From an uncultured bacterium (GTDB lineage: Bacteria > Verrucomicrobiota > Lentisphaeria > Oligosphaerales > Oligosphaeraceae), in NCBI GenBank assembly GCA_900548225.1, contig URJM01000030.1:1-22960 (forward strand): a stretch of 22,960 nt of DNA, read 5' to 3'. Below, piece after piece: positions 1 to 8,605 of the stretch. Numbering within the stretch: position 1 is the first letter of the stretch; each line of letters opens with the position of its first letter. The translations under genes and the position numbers were made by a program. The notes under the pieces were generated by a model that did no database searches, was not told the DNA's origin, and worked only from the letters and a program-made list of their open reading frames with translations.

Positions 1-1142
1 ATGATTGCGAGGACGGGCCTGTAGAAGAGCCATGCGAGTGCAATCACGACGAGTGTGATCGGCAGTGCCAGGAGGAACGAGATGAGGGATGTCCCCGCGC
101 CGACGAGCCTTTCCAGGAATGGCAGGAAGCTGACGAGGATTGCGATGGGCTTGAAGATCATCTGGAAGCCGGAGTAGATGAGGATGAATCCGACGAGCCG
201 GAGGATCCAGCAGAGGAGTCGGTTTGCGGAGTGTGCGGAGGCGAACATCTCCTCGGCGGAGTGGAGCCCGTCCATCTGGAGTTCCACTGCGCCAGTGGCG
301 GCCTGGTATGGGACGAAGGAGTCGCCGCACTGCTGTGCGACGATTGAGATGTCATGCGGGGTGACGATTGTGAATTTGACCCTGATGTCGCCGATCTTCG
401 CAGTGAGTGGCGCCGTGGTGGTGTCGTCGGCCTTTTCCTCGGCGGCATCCGTCTTTTCCGCATCTTCCGCGGTGGCTGTTGGCTGGGTGTTGTTGCTCTT
501 CACGGAGTAGTAGATCATGTCGTTGACCACCCGTGGCTTTTCGAAGGCCTTCTGGAGTTCGATAGTCGGGGTCGGGGGCGTGTATTCCGGCGGGAGGGCG
601 TATGTCTTCTCCTGTCCGATGCGTCTGATCTGGGAGTCGGAGAGCCTGAATGCATTCAGCGTGACGTCTGCGGCGTAGTCCTCCCTTTCGCGGATGTACT
701 GGACTGTCGGGTTGTCATGCCCTCCCTCCATGAAGTCCGAGGAGTCGATGAGCCTGTTGGACCAGACCTTCCTGTAGGTGTAGTATGTGGTGTCCTCCCG
801 TTCCTCGCTTCTCTCCTCCCACTGGTAGATTTCGACGCTTCTCCTGAGGAGGATTGTCTTTGGGAGTGTGATGTTGAAATCCATATCGGAGAGTGTTTCG
901 TCGGTGTCGGCGTAGCCGGTGAGGTGCACGACCATTCCCTCGAATTCGGGCTTTACCACCTCCGAGGAGATGGGGGTTGTCTTCTTGCTGGTCTCGTTGA
1001 GCGCCTTGTACCTGCGGACGGTTCGTCCCTCGTTCCACCACAGCAGCACGATGCCGATAAGCACCGCGGCGAGTCCCGAGAGGATTCCCTTGAACGAGTT
1101 GCCCAGTCTTGAGCCGTAGCTGTGTTTTACTGCGACTGCCAT
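1..1142 (-). CDS. TMEM43-family membrane protein (3' end off the left edge)
   Basis: About 380 residues are visible, and the reading frame is still open at base 1, so the C-terminus is missing. The start ATG (1140-1142) has an AAGGAG Shine-Dalgarno at 1152-1157. The protein opens with a short basic stretch and one membrane helix (about residues 18-36). This is followed at once by WWNEGRTV, the WNEGR signature I associate with TMEM43/LUMA (DUF1625). A long extracytoplasmic domain of roughly 250 residues follows, interrupted by an acidic Thr/Ala/Glu/Asp-rich insert. At least three hydrophobic C-terminal segments then follow. This matches the TMEM43 plan of one N-terminal helix, a large lumenal or periplasmic domain and a C-terminal helix cluster. 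Eukaryotic TMEM43 is an inner nuclear membrane and ER protein; the function of bacterial members is not known to me. It lies 59 bases downstream of the DUF4838 gene and may be co-transcribed with it. Confidence 0.85.
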   Translation of the reverse strand, partial: MAVAVKHSYGSRLGNSFKGILSGLAAVLIGIVLLWWNEGRTVRRYKALNETSKKTTPISSEVVKPEFEGMVVHLTGYADTDETLSDMDFNITLPKTILLRRSVEIYQWEERSEEREDTTYYTYRKVWSNRLIDSSDFMEGGHDNPTVQYIREREDYAADVTLNAFRLSDSQIRRIGQEKTYALPPEYTPPTPTIELQKAFEKPRVVNDMIYYSVKSNNTQPTATAEDAEKTDAAEEKADDTTTAPLTAKIGDIRVKFTIVTPHDISIVAQQCGDSFVPYQAATGAVELQMDGLHSAEEMFASAHSANRLLCWILRLVGFILIYSGFQMIFKPIAILVSFLPFLERLVGAGTSLISFLLALPITLVVIALAWLFYRPVLAI

Positions 1143-1151
1143 TGTATTGTT

Positions 1152-1157
1152 CTCCTT
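1152..1157 (-). promoter_or_regulatory. Shine-Dalgarno of the TMEM43-family gene
   Basis: The minus strand reads AAGGAG, nine bases before the ATG at 1140-1142. It is one of the strongest ribosome binding sites in the window. It fixes the start of this gene independently of homology. Confidence 0.75.
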
Positions 1158-1201
1158 GCCGTCTTGTGCGGCGTTGTTTGGCTGGTGTCTTCGATTTGCA
1201 A

Positions 1202-3526
1202 TTACTCTTTTTCAACGGGGCGTTTCGCCGCGCTTTCGGGGGATGCGACGAACATTCTGTCAATCCAGACTCTTTCGACCTTGTCGTTGATGACTGGCGC
1301 GACGTAGAAGTAGATGGCCTCGGCCAGGTTGCTTCTGCCTAGGTGGATGAGCTTGTATTCCGGGCCGGCTATCTTTCCCGCGGCGACTGTCATCTCCGGG
1401 CCGGCCGCGTAGTTTCCGAGGCTGATGGCGTCGCCGGCCTCCCCGGGGGCGACTCCGGGCTTGAGGTCGCATCTGACGCTGAAGTAGACATCGTATGAGC
1501 CTCGGGGCATGGCGGTTAGCTGGACAAACCACTCGTTGTGGATGTTGGGCAAGGTGACTGCCTTGCCGCCGGCCGCATTCGGGTCGTCCGCAATCATGAC
1601 AGTCCTCTCGTTTTGTGCTCCGCTGGGGCTTTGGAACCTGTGTTCCGCCAGCTCCTCGATCTCCCACGCCCACCACTGGGTTCCTTCAGGGAAGGGGTTT
1701 TGTTCGGGCTTGTCGGTGGACAGCGGGATTTTCGGGAGGCTGACCTCTCCGAGATAGCATCCTTTCATGCGCATGATCCACTGGTTCGGGTCTGCATTTC
1801 CCGACTCGCAGATCCTGGTTGCGCCGGTGTATCTGATTGTGTCGATTGTCCAGTCGAGGAGTTCCCTGGCGTCGATGTCCGCCAGTTCCGGGGGTCTTTT
1901 TTCGGGGGCGTCCCCGAGTGGTGTGAGCCTGTCGAAGAGGTTCATTGTGAGCGGCAGGAGCGCGACTGCCATTCGGGGGCCGTATGTCGGGTCGTCCTTG
2001 AGTTTCATTGCGCCGTCGTAGAACCTCCTCCAGATGGCGGCGATTTCTGCGTCGGTCATGAAGGACTTGGTGTCGAGGGGGTAGCATGTGTCCAGGGCGT
2101 TCCCGTGGATTGCGACCTGATTGCATGTGGTTTCGATGTAGTCCTTGACGACTTCCGCCCCCGGTCCGTAGTAGAGGTTGCAGAATTCATCGACGAGTTC
2201 CTTTGTTTCGAGGTCCGGGTTCCAGAGGAGCCTGCTGACCACGTATGTCCGCAGGTCTGCGAGTTCGGCCAGTCCCTTTGAGCCGTTGAAGGAGCCCTGT
2301 TCGAATATGTTGATTGCGTTGACCTTTCTGAAGAACCGGATATCCTTTGCGAGGGCGTTCCAGTTCGGGTGCGGGAGGTAGTACTTCGTGAATGTGGCGA
2401 GGTAGTTCCAGATGAGGAGTTTGTTCGCGATTTTGCTCCAGGCGAGCAGTTCGTCTGCGAAATTCTGGTTTTCCGGGGATTCCAGGGGATAGAAGGAGAA
2501 CGCCTCGATGGTGCAGAACCTGATGGCCACGTTGTCGCGCGGGATGACGGTCTTTGGCGGCTGGCGTGTGTAGTTGTATGAGAGAGTCTCCACGTAGATG
2601 CCTGGGAATTCGATGGCGACCTCGTCTGCGATTTGGTTTACGAAGTCGATGAGGAGGTCGGTCTGGTTGCCGTGTTCTGCCACGAATGCGTTGCACCTGT
2701 CGCACTGGCAGTAGCGTTTGTTGTCATTCTGGGAGACTGAGATGAAGTGTGTTTTTCCGTCGTCGTTCCGGAGCGCCTCCAGGACCTGCCGTGTCACGAT
2801 GTTGCGGACTTCGGGGTGTGAGAGGCATGGCTGGCTGCCGGGGCCTGCGTTCCGGACTCCGCCGACCATTGAGAAGTAGTCCGGGTGGTCTTTGAAGAGT
2901 GATTCCGGGAGATACCTGTCGAGGGTGTGGCAGAATCCGATGATTCCGTCCGCGTAGCCCCATTCCTCTGGGATTGAACGGAATGCGTTTGTGCGTGTCT
3001 TAGCCGCGAAGTCGTAGTCTCCATGGAGTGCGAGGTCGTAGTATGCGACTCTTGCGATGAATGGCGTCCTGTAGTGGCAGGAGGTGCCGGGTTTCGGCAG
3101 TTCGAGGGTTGGCTTGGCTGGGATGTGTTCCACGAAGTCGGTTAGGAATCTCACGCCGTATTCCCTTTCGAGGAACTCATAGACGGCGTAGAGGGTTCCC
3201 CTGGTGCCATGTCCTGCAATCCAGATGGTTCCGTCCTCGCCGCATGCGTAGAAGATTTCGTCCTGCTGGAGTGCGTTCCAGTCCAGGATTCTGAGTCCTT
3301 TCATTGTGGCCGGGCTCTTTCCGACGTGGATGACTCCCTTCCCGTGGAGGAGGATGTCATTGGAGATTGTCACATCGACCTTTTCCTCGGAGAGCAGCTG
3401 GAGATATTTTGCGAGTTCCCTGGCGGCTGTCTGCTCGCTGGGGATTGCGTCCTTTGGGACGATGATTTGGATGGCTGAGAGGAGCGGCATTGCGGCAAGC
3501 AGCAGGAGTGCAGTCAGTCTTTTCAT
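1202..3526 (-). CDS. secreted DUF4838 protein with GH67-N-like domain
   Basis: The product is 774 residues. The ATG at 3524-3526 was chosen over an upstream extension because it begins a clear signal peptide (MKRLTALLLLAAMPLLSA). Residues about 19-140 resemble the alpha-glucuronidase-type N-terminal domain (GH67N), with ARELAKYLQ and a GTLYAVYEFLE segment. Residues about 150-420 look like DUF4838, including a CxCxxC cluster (C273, C275, C278), probably a metal- or disulfide-stabilised loop. The C-terminal third is probably a carbohydrate-binding or beta-sandwich module; I cannot name it. Proteins of this family occur with polysaccharide-degrading enzymes in Victivallis-like bacteria and Bacteroidetes, and a role in uronic acid-containing or host glycan breakdown is inferred. 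No Shine-Dalgarno is visible before the start. It follows the TPR gene by 46 bases and may belong to the exbB-exbD-TPR operon. Confidence 0.85.
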   Translation of the reverse strand: MKRLTALLLLAAMPLLSAIQIIVPKDAIPSEQTAARELAKYLQLLSEEKVDVTISNDILLHGKGVIHVGKSPATMKGLRILDWNALQQDEIFYACGEDGTIWIAGHGTRGTLYAVYEFLEREYGVRFLTDFVEHIPAKPTLELPKPGTSCHYRTPFIARVAYYDLALHGDYDFAAKTRTNAFRSIPEEWGYADGIIGFCHTLDRYLPESLFKDHPDYFSMVGGVRNAGPGSQPCLSHPEVRNIVTRQVLEALRNDDGKTHFISVSQNDNKRYCQCDRCNAFVAEHGNQTDLLIDFVNQIADEVAIEFPGIYVETLSYNYTRQPPKTVIPRDNVAIRFCTIEAFSFYPLESPENQNFADELLAWSKIANKLLIWNYLATFTKYYLPHPNWNALAKDIRFFRKVNAINIFEQGSFNGSKGLAELADLRTYVVSRLLWNPDLETKELVDEFCNLYYGPGAEVVKDYIETTCNQVAIHGNALDTCYPLDTKSFMTDAEIAAIWRRFYDGAMKLKDDPTYGPRMAVALLPLTMNLFDRLTPLGDAPEKRPPELADIDARELLDWTIDTIRYTGATRICESGNADPNQWIMRMKGCYLGEVSLPKIPLSTDKPEQNPFPEGTQWWAWEIEELAEHRFQSPSGAQNERTVMIADDPNAAGGKAVTLPNIHNEWFVQLTAMPRGSYDVYFSVRCDLKPGVAPGEAGDAISLGNYAAGPEMTVAAGKIAGPEYKLIHLGRSNLAEAIYFYVAPVINDKVERVWIDRMFVASPESAAKRPVEKE

Positions 3527-3572
3527 GGGATGCGGGTGGGGAATGGTGGAAGGGAGGTTGAAGGGAGCCAGG

Positions 3573-5954
3573 TCACTTGCCGGTTGCGTCCGGGAATTCC
3601 CTTTGGAGGATGTCGCGGAGTTCTTCGGCGGTCTTCTTGTCGCCCAGGTTCTCCTTTGCCTGCGCTGCGATAAGATAGCACCGCGGGGAGTAGGCGGGGA
3701 TTTTGTCGAGGATGAAGGACTGTGCGGCATATTCGAATGCCCCTTTGTTGTCGCCGAGTTCCAGGAGCGCCTTTGCCGTCGCCCACCGGGCTCTTGCGAT
3801 GGTGTCGCGGAGGAGCGGCCTGTCCTTGCCGCCGAGGGCCTGGCGTCCGAGGACGAGCGCCTCGTCCGGCCTTCCTTCGGCCAGTGCGATTTCCGCCAGC
3901 ATGGAGTTTCCGTCGCAGGATGGCGTCATCCCCTGTGCGGCGGCCTCCCTTGACAACTCCTCGATGACGGATTTTGCGGAGTCGTGGTTTCCGTTCATCA
4001 TCAACGCGTATGCAAGGTACGTGCCGTATTTTGCGCGCGAGTCAGGTGTTGCGTCCTTTGCCTTGAGGAGCCGTCTTAGGGGCAGTATTGCCGCGGCGTA
4101 GTCCGGCTCGGCGAGCGCCCGTCCAGCAATTGTCTTCATAAGTTGTTCTGACAGAATGACTTGTGAAGAATCTGCAAAGACCTCCCCGAGGAGTGGTTTT
4201 GCGAGACTGTCCCTATGCCTGTAGTAGAGCAGTGCGATAAGTTCCGGGAGGATGTTTTTCCGGATTTCCGGGGTTGTGTTTTCGTGTGCGAGCGCCTTTG
4301 TATAGTCGTCTATTGCCTCGTCGAACTTTCCGGCGCTTCTTTCAAGAGTTGCCCTTCTTGTGAGCCACTCTGGCATTTCGGCGGGTGTTGCCAGTCTGAT
4401 TATTTCGTCGAGTGATTTTTCCGCCGCCTGTGTGTTGTTCAGTCCGAGGGCGAAGTTGAAGGCGATTTTCAGGAGTTTGGCCTTTTCGTCGGCGTCCTGC
4501 TCTTCGGATGCGAGTCTTTCGGCGGTCTTAAGCCCCCTTGGGTCTGCGTCCAGCTTCGAGAGTGGTGCCAGCGCCTCCCGCTGGAGCTGCCTTCTTGTCA
4601 GGAGCCGTACTTCCGGCCCTGTCTTTTCCGGCGCCCTGTCGGCGAGTTGGAGCAGCAGGTCCGCCGCCGCCTTGTAGTCCTGCTTTTTCAGGAGCAATTG
4701 AGCCAGGAAGAGCCCTGCCTTCTGGTATTCGGCCGAGTCTCCTGCCGCGAGCAGGGGCATCAGCTCCCGCGACGACGCGATGGCGTCGTCGGTTCTTCCG
4801 AGCCTTTCCTCGTTGACCGCGACCATGAAGAGGATCTCATCCGAGTCTGGGGCATCCGGGTATAGAGTCCGGTATTTCTTTCCGGCGGCGACGATTTCCC
4901 CGCCTTTTCCGAGCTGGTTGAGGCAGAGTATTCTCGTGTAGAGGGCCTGTCGTCGTTTCCCGGGTGCGATTTGCTGGTCTTCCGTGAGCTTTTCGAGGAG
5001 TGGTTCGGCGTCGGAGTATCTTCCGAGGGCGGTCATTGCGCTTGCGGCGAGCCACTGCAGGTCCCTGTCCTCCGCGGCCTTTGGCGTGCTTTCGCAGAGG
5101 CGTGCGTAGAGCTCCAGGTATTCGCGGTAGTGCTTAAGCCCGTAGTGGCAGGAGAGGAGGTTTCGCCTGACCTCCGTGATATTGTCGTCCTTCGGGAATT
5201 CCGTCGCGAAGGCACCGAAGAATTGTTCTGCCTGGGCATAGTCCTGGACTGGAGGCGAGAATGCCAGGAACCCCGCCGTCAGAAGGATGTTTTTCCTCGT
5301 GTCGTCGGTGAGCCCTTCGACTGAGGCGAGTTCCCTGCACATGGCGAGCGCCTCGGGTCTCCTGCCATTGTTGGCGGCGGTGGTGACGAGATGCATCCTG
5401 GCGGCGATTCTGTCTGGCCGTGCGGGGTCGGGGGGCAGGGCGGCAATCTCCTTCATGAGGGCCTCGCCTTCATCGTTTTCGCCGAGATTCACGAGGCAGA
5501 CGGCCAGCTTGAACCTGGTCTCCTCCGCCTCGTCGCCCTTGGAGTTCTTCAGCAGCTCCCGGTATGGGGGGACGGCGCCCTTGTAGTCGCCGGATTCGCG
5601 CAGGCAGTCCGCCAGGAGCATTGTGAATGCCTTCCGGTTCTGCGACTCCGGATACTCACCGAGGTGCTCCTGGATTGCGCCCGCGGCCTCCTTGTAGCGC
5701 GCCAGCCCGGCAAGCGCCTGTATCTTGCAGAGGCCGGCCCTCTCGGAGAGCGGGTGTTTTGGATAGAGCCTGAGGAATTCGTCCGCGTATTTCAGCGCAT
5801 CCCCATACATCTTCCGTCTTGTGACCCCTTCGATGAAGAGGACGTGTTCCTCTGCGGAGCGCAGTCCGTTTGACGGGAGTTCCTCCTGTGCGTGGAATGT
5901 CCCCGCTGCCAGGAGTGCGCAGAGGAGTGCTGTTGCGGCGAGTAGCGTCTTCAT
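3573..5954 (-). CDS. large secreted tetratricopeptide-repeat protein
   Basis: The product is 793 residues. The start ATG (5952-5954) overlaps the exbD stop in an ATGA arrangement and begins a signal peptide (MKTLLAATALLCALLAAGTFHA, cleavage expected before QEE). Nearly all the rest is alpha-helical repeat with TPR-like periodicity. Examples are KYADEFLRLYPKHP near the N-terminus, FDEAIDDYTKAL in the middle and ALLELGDNKGAFEYA towards the end. The upstream TTG extension was rejected because it would bury the signal peptide. No catalytic motif is visible. TPR proteins coupled to ExbB/ExbD channels are expected to act as periplasmic scaffolds or partners that receive proton-motive force, as YbgF/CpoB does with Tol-Pal. 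That role is inferred from context. No lipobox cysteine is obvious, so soluble periplasmic or outer-membrane-associated location is more likely than a lipoprotein. Confidence 0.88.
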   Translation of the reverse strand: MKTLLAATALLCALLAAGTFHAQEELPSNGLRSAEEHVLFIEGVTRRKMYGDALKYADEFLRLYPKHPLSERAGLCKIQALAGLARYKEAAGAIQEHLGEYPESQNRKAFTMLLADCLRESGDYKGAVPPYRELLKNSKGDEAEETRFKLAVCLVNLGENDEGEALMKEIAALPPDPARPDRIAARMHLVTTAANNGRRPEALAMCRELASVEGLTDDTRKNILLTAGFLAFSPPVQDYAQAEQFFGAFATEFPKDDNITEVRRNLLSCHYGLKHYREYLELYARLCESTPKAAEDRDLQWLAASAMTALGRYSDAEPLLEKLTEDQQIAPGKRRQALYTRILCLNQLGKGGEIVAAGKKYRTLYPDAPDSDEILFMVAVNEERLGRTDDAIASSRELMPLLAAGDSAEYQKAGLFLAQLLLKKQDYKAAADLLLQLADRAPEKTGPEVRLLTRRQLQREALAPLSKLDADPRGLKTAERLASEEQDADEKAKLLKIAFNFALGLNNTQAAEKSLDEIIRLATPAEMPEWLTRRATLERSAGKFDEAIDDYTKALAHENTTPEIRKNILPELIALLYYRHRDSLAKPLLGEVFADSSQVILSEQLMKTIAGRALAEPDYAAAILPLRRLLKAKDATPDSRAKYGTYLAYALMMNGNHDSAKSVIEELSREAAAQGMTPSCDGNSMLAEIALAEGRPDEALVLGRQALGGKDRPLLRDTIARARWATAKALLELGDNKGAFEYAAQSFILDKIPAYSPRCYLIAAQAKENLGDKKTAEELRDILQREFPDATGK

Positions 5955-6367
5955 TCTGTCGGTTCGACGGTCGCCAGCGCGATGTTCCACACGTCCGCCT
6001 CCCTGCAGAGGTCCATCACGTGCAGGAGTTGCTGGACATTTGTGGCCTTGTCCGCCCTCAGGATGATTGGCTGGTCCTGGAATGCTCCGGCGATTTGCCT
6101 GAGGAGTTCGAGCGCGGTTTCATCGGTGTAGAGTTGTCCGTTGATGAAGAGCCTTCCCTCCTGGTCGATGTTCAGAATCAGCTCTCCGACCTGCCTCTGC
6201 TGCTCGTGGGCCGTGGATGCGGTCGGCACGGTGATCTCAATCTGCTTCTCCCACTGGGCGAATACCGTCGCCGCCATGAAATGGATCAGGAGCAGGAAGA
6301 CGATGTCGATCATCGGCGCCATCTGGAAGCCCGCGGACTTTTCCTGGATGTTCCTTCTGAAGTTCAT
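5951..6367 (-). CDS. exbD: ExbD/TolR-family biopolymer transport protein
   Basis: The product is 138 residues, the usual length for ExbD/TolR. A short cytoplasmic N-terminus precedes a single membrane helix (about residues 19-38) that starts MAPMIDIVFLLL. Asp21 is at the position of the proton-relay aspartate known from ExbD and TolR. The C-terminal 95 residues form the periplasmic domain, with the typical LILNIDQEGRLFINGQ and IILRADKATNVQQLLHVMD strands and helix. Both ends are ATGA overlaps, with exbB upstream and the TPR gene downstream, so translation of the three is probably coupled. An AAGGG at 6371-6375 precedes the start. With ExbB it should form an inner-membrane proton channel energising an envelope process. 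ExbD versus TolR identity cannot be settled from sequence alone. Confidence 0.93.
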   Translation of the reverse strand: MNFRRNIQEKSAGFQMAPMIDIVFLLLIHFMAATVFAQWEKQIEITVPTASTAHEQQRQVGELILNIDQEGRLFINGQLYTDETALELLRQIAGAFQDQPIILRADKATNVQQLLHVMDLCREADVWNIALATVEPTE

Positions 6368-7101
6368 TTGCCCTTGACTCTCCTGATGATTCCGGCGCAG
6401 TCACCCTCCAGTTCACCCGTGAGCTTGTTGAGGCGCCCCCTGAAGAAGGAGTACGCCAGGAAGGAGAAGATGCCGATTACGAGCCCTCCCAGGGTGGTGA
6501 ACATTGCCTGGGAGACGCCGCTTGTCAGGTTGCTGACCTTGTTCACCATCGCGAGGTCGGTGTCAAGTGCCAGGAACGAGATGATCATTCCCCAGACGGT
6601 TCCCAGGAGCCCGACCATTGGCGCGATGGTGCCGATGTCCATGAGATACTGGATTCTGCCCCAGAGGAGCGCCACCTGCCGGGAGCCCTCCTCGTCCATG
6701 GCCTTCTCCATCTCCCCGCGCCCCTGGGGAGCCGCTTCGCAGGCCGCGGCGATGATCCTTCCCGCGGGGGAGTCGCTCTTCGACGCCAGTTCCTGGAGGC
6801 GGTCGATGTCGCCGGCCTCGGCGGCATCCTGTGCGTCATGGACGAATTTTGTGGGGGCGAGGACGTTTCGCCTCAGCGTGAAGACGTAGTAGATGATCAG
6901 CATCACTGCGACGAGGGAGAGCAGGATGAGCCAGTACATGATGTCTCCGCCTCTGACGATGATGTCCTTCAGTGTCAGCGAGGACGTCGCCGCGTTTGCG
7001 GCCTCCTGTGCCGGGAGCATCTGTGCCGAGAGGAGGATTGCCGTTGCCGCGAGGAATCTTCCCGCGGTTTCGCCGAGTTTGGTTCTGGTGGCGTTTTGCA
7101 T
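6364..7101 (-). CDS. exbB: MotA/TolQ/ExbB proton channel protein
   Basis: The product is 245 residues. It begins with a long N-terminal segment that looks like a signal peptide (LAATAILLSAQMLPAQEA), as in the extended ExbB of many Gram-negatives. Three membrane helices follow (about 54-73, 153-174, 197-219). Between the first two lies a cytoplasmic loop rich in Ala and Glu. The family signature GTIAPMVGLLGTVWGMI occupies residues 157-173, and SQAMFTTLGGLVIGI residues 197-211 is the conserved third helix. The gene overlaps exbD by four bases. No tonB, tolA or pal is visible in the window, so the energised partner is unknown; the co-translated TPR protein is the best candidate. No strong Shine-Dalgarno is seen before the ATG. 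Confidence 0.92.
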   Translation of the reverse strand: MQNATRTKLGETAGRFLAATAILLSAQMLPAQEAANAATSSLTLKDIIVRGGDIMYWLILLSLVAVMLIIYYVFTLRRNVLAPTKFVHDAQDAAEAGDIDRLQELASKSDSPAGRIIAAACEAAPQGRGEMEKAMDEEGSRQVALLWGRIQYLMDIGTIAPMVGLLGTVWGMIISFLALDTDLAMVNKVSNLTSGVSQAMFTTLGGLVIGIFSFLAYSFFRGRLNKLTGELEGDCAGIIRRVKGK

Positions 7102-7159
7102 TTCTATTGTGAAGCTGCCTTTTGGGGCGTTCTATCGGGTTGAGTCCTTTGCCTTCGCG

Positions 7160-8578
7160 TCACGGAGCCGTCTGGTCTTCCGCCTGCCGTGCCTCATTGA
7201 GCTTTCGGATGTAGTCCTTTGACGCCAGTCCGATGAAGGAGTATGCGAGTGAGAAGAAGACGATCAGGACCGTGAATGCCTGCGACCAGCCCTTCTTGAC
7301 CAGCGCGAAGCATGTGATGCATATTGAGACGATCAGGAATGAGATTCTAAGCCCGGTGGGGACGGACGGCCACAGGTCTCTCCCGAAGTGCCTGTACGGG
7401 ATGTTGGAGACCATGAGGACTCCTGCGAGAACGCAGATTCCCGCGGCCAGGTAGGTGATTGCGGTGCCTTCGAGCTGGACGGTCAGCATTGCGGCGCTTC
7501 CGGCGAGGAGCGCCCCTGCGGGGGAGGGCAGTCCCTGGAAGATGCCTTCGGGGTAGACCCTGGTGGGTTTCAGGAACCTGTGGAGCCGGTAGAACACGCA
7601 GAAGAAGAAGAAGAATGCGATGAGGGCGGAGGGCAGCCAGTGCATCCTGGTTTCGACGCATGTCAGCGTCCTGTAGATGATGCTTCCGCATGCGATTCCG
7701 AAGTTCGTGCCGTCTGCGATGTCGTCATAGAGGGCGCCTCGCGGCGTGGAGCCGAATTTCTGCGCCATCTTTCCGTCGAAGAGGTCGAAGAACTGTCCGA
7801 GGAAGATGATTACGAAGGCGAGTATGAAGTACCTTCCCGTGTCATGCGTCCACGCGATCCATGTCGCGAGCAGTCCGCACAGGAAATTCAGGAGCGTCAG
7901 CGAGTTTGCGTAGAGATGGCTTGGGATGACCTTGCAGTAGAGTGACAGGAATGCGAGGAACGTGCATGCGATCATCATGTAGTCGACCACATCCTGCGTA
8001 AGCTGTGTCAGCGGCGGGAACTTTGCGAGTTTCTCGAAGCTGCAGAACTGGTATAGCGCCAGGACTGCGATAAGGATGGTGACCAGTGCGGTCTTGACCT
8101 TTCCGAAGGAGTTCGCCGCCTTTTTTGTGCAGAAGAACCTGGAGCACTGCCCCAGGATGTCGATGAGGCAGTATGCGATAACCCATCCCACGGCGGGCCT
8201 TGGGCTGATGGTCTTTTCGGTGGCGGTCGCCAGGAAAATGAGGACCGGGAAGGACATCAGCTTGTCCGCCAGCGGGTCCAGCCATTCGCCCGTCGGGGTT
8301 TTAAGCGAGCATCCCCTTGCGATTGTCCCGTCGGTGAGGTCGGTGATCATCCAGAACGAGAACCAGAAGATGGCCGTCCCCCAGAATCCGTTGTATGCGA
8401 GGATGACGGCGATGATTCCCTGGGGGAACCTCAGCAGCGAGATTCCGTTGGGATGCAGCAGGAAGTGCCTTCTGATGAACTGCTGGCAGGAGGGTTTCCT
8501 GATTGCCAGGGTGGTTGTGACCCTCTCCACGGCGAGCAGCAGTAGGACTGAAGCGACGATAAGCAGTGTCTGGAGCAT
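7160..8578 (-). CDS. fused double CDP-alcohol phosphatidyltransferase (PgsA-like + PssA-like)
   Basis: The product is 472 residues, about twice the length of a single enzyme of this family. The first half carries a perfect CDP-alcohol phosphatidyltransferase motif: D80, D83, G84, A87, R88, G97, D101, D105 with canonical spacing. It resembles PgsA (phosphatidylglycerophosphate synthase). The second half carries D265, D268, G269, A272, G281, D285, D289, but Arg is replaced by Gln273 and the spacer is seven rather than eight residues. Its ANSLTLLNFLCGLLA entry and the RLHRF...FQGLPSPAGA segment (331-355) are typical of PssA phosphatidylserine synthase. Many hydrophobic helices place it in the cytoplasmic membrane. 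The substrates of each half are inferred from resemblance. An AAGGA (8584-8588) lies five bases before the ATG. It sits 27 bases downstream of the CNNM/CBS gene. Confidence 0.88.
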   Translation of the reverse strand: MLQTLLIVASVLLLLAVERVTTTLAIRKPSCQQFIRRHFLLHPNGISLLRFPQGIIAVILAYNGFWGTAIFWFSFWMITDLTDGTIARGCSLKTPTGEWLDPLADKLMSFPVLIFLATATEKTISPRPAVGWVIAYCLIDILGQCSRFFCTKKAANSFGKVKTALVTILIAVLALYQFCSFEKLAKFPPLTQLTQDVVDYMMIACTFLAFLSLYCKVIPSHLYANSLTLLNFLCGLLATWIAWTHDTGRYFILAFVIIFLGQFFDLFDGKMAQKFGSTPRGALYDDIADGTNFGIACGSIIYRTLTCVETRMHWLPSALIAFFFFFCVFYRLHRFLKPTRVYPEGIFQGLPSPAGALLAGSAAMLTVQLEGTAITYLAAGICVLAGVLMVSNIPYRHFGRDLWPSVPTGLRISFLIVSICITCFALVKKGWSQAFTVLIVFFSLAYSFIGLASKDYIRKLNEARQAEDQTAP

Positions 8579-8605
8579 ATATGTCCTTGTCGGTGCAGTT
8601 CGGCC

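Noticed and set aside
354..1112. 252-codon open frame on the plus strand
   Set aside because: It is antisense to the TMEM43-family gene, has no family resemblance, and long antisense frames are common in this GC-rich sequence.
715..1263. 182-codon minus-strand frame overlapping the TMEM43 gene
   Set aside because: It is an alternative frame rich in Arg, Gln and Gly; the other frame carries membrane helices and the WNEGR signature with a good ribosome binding site.
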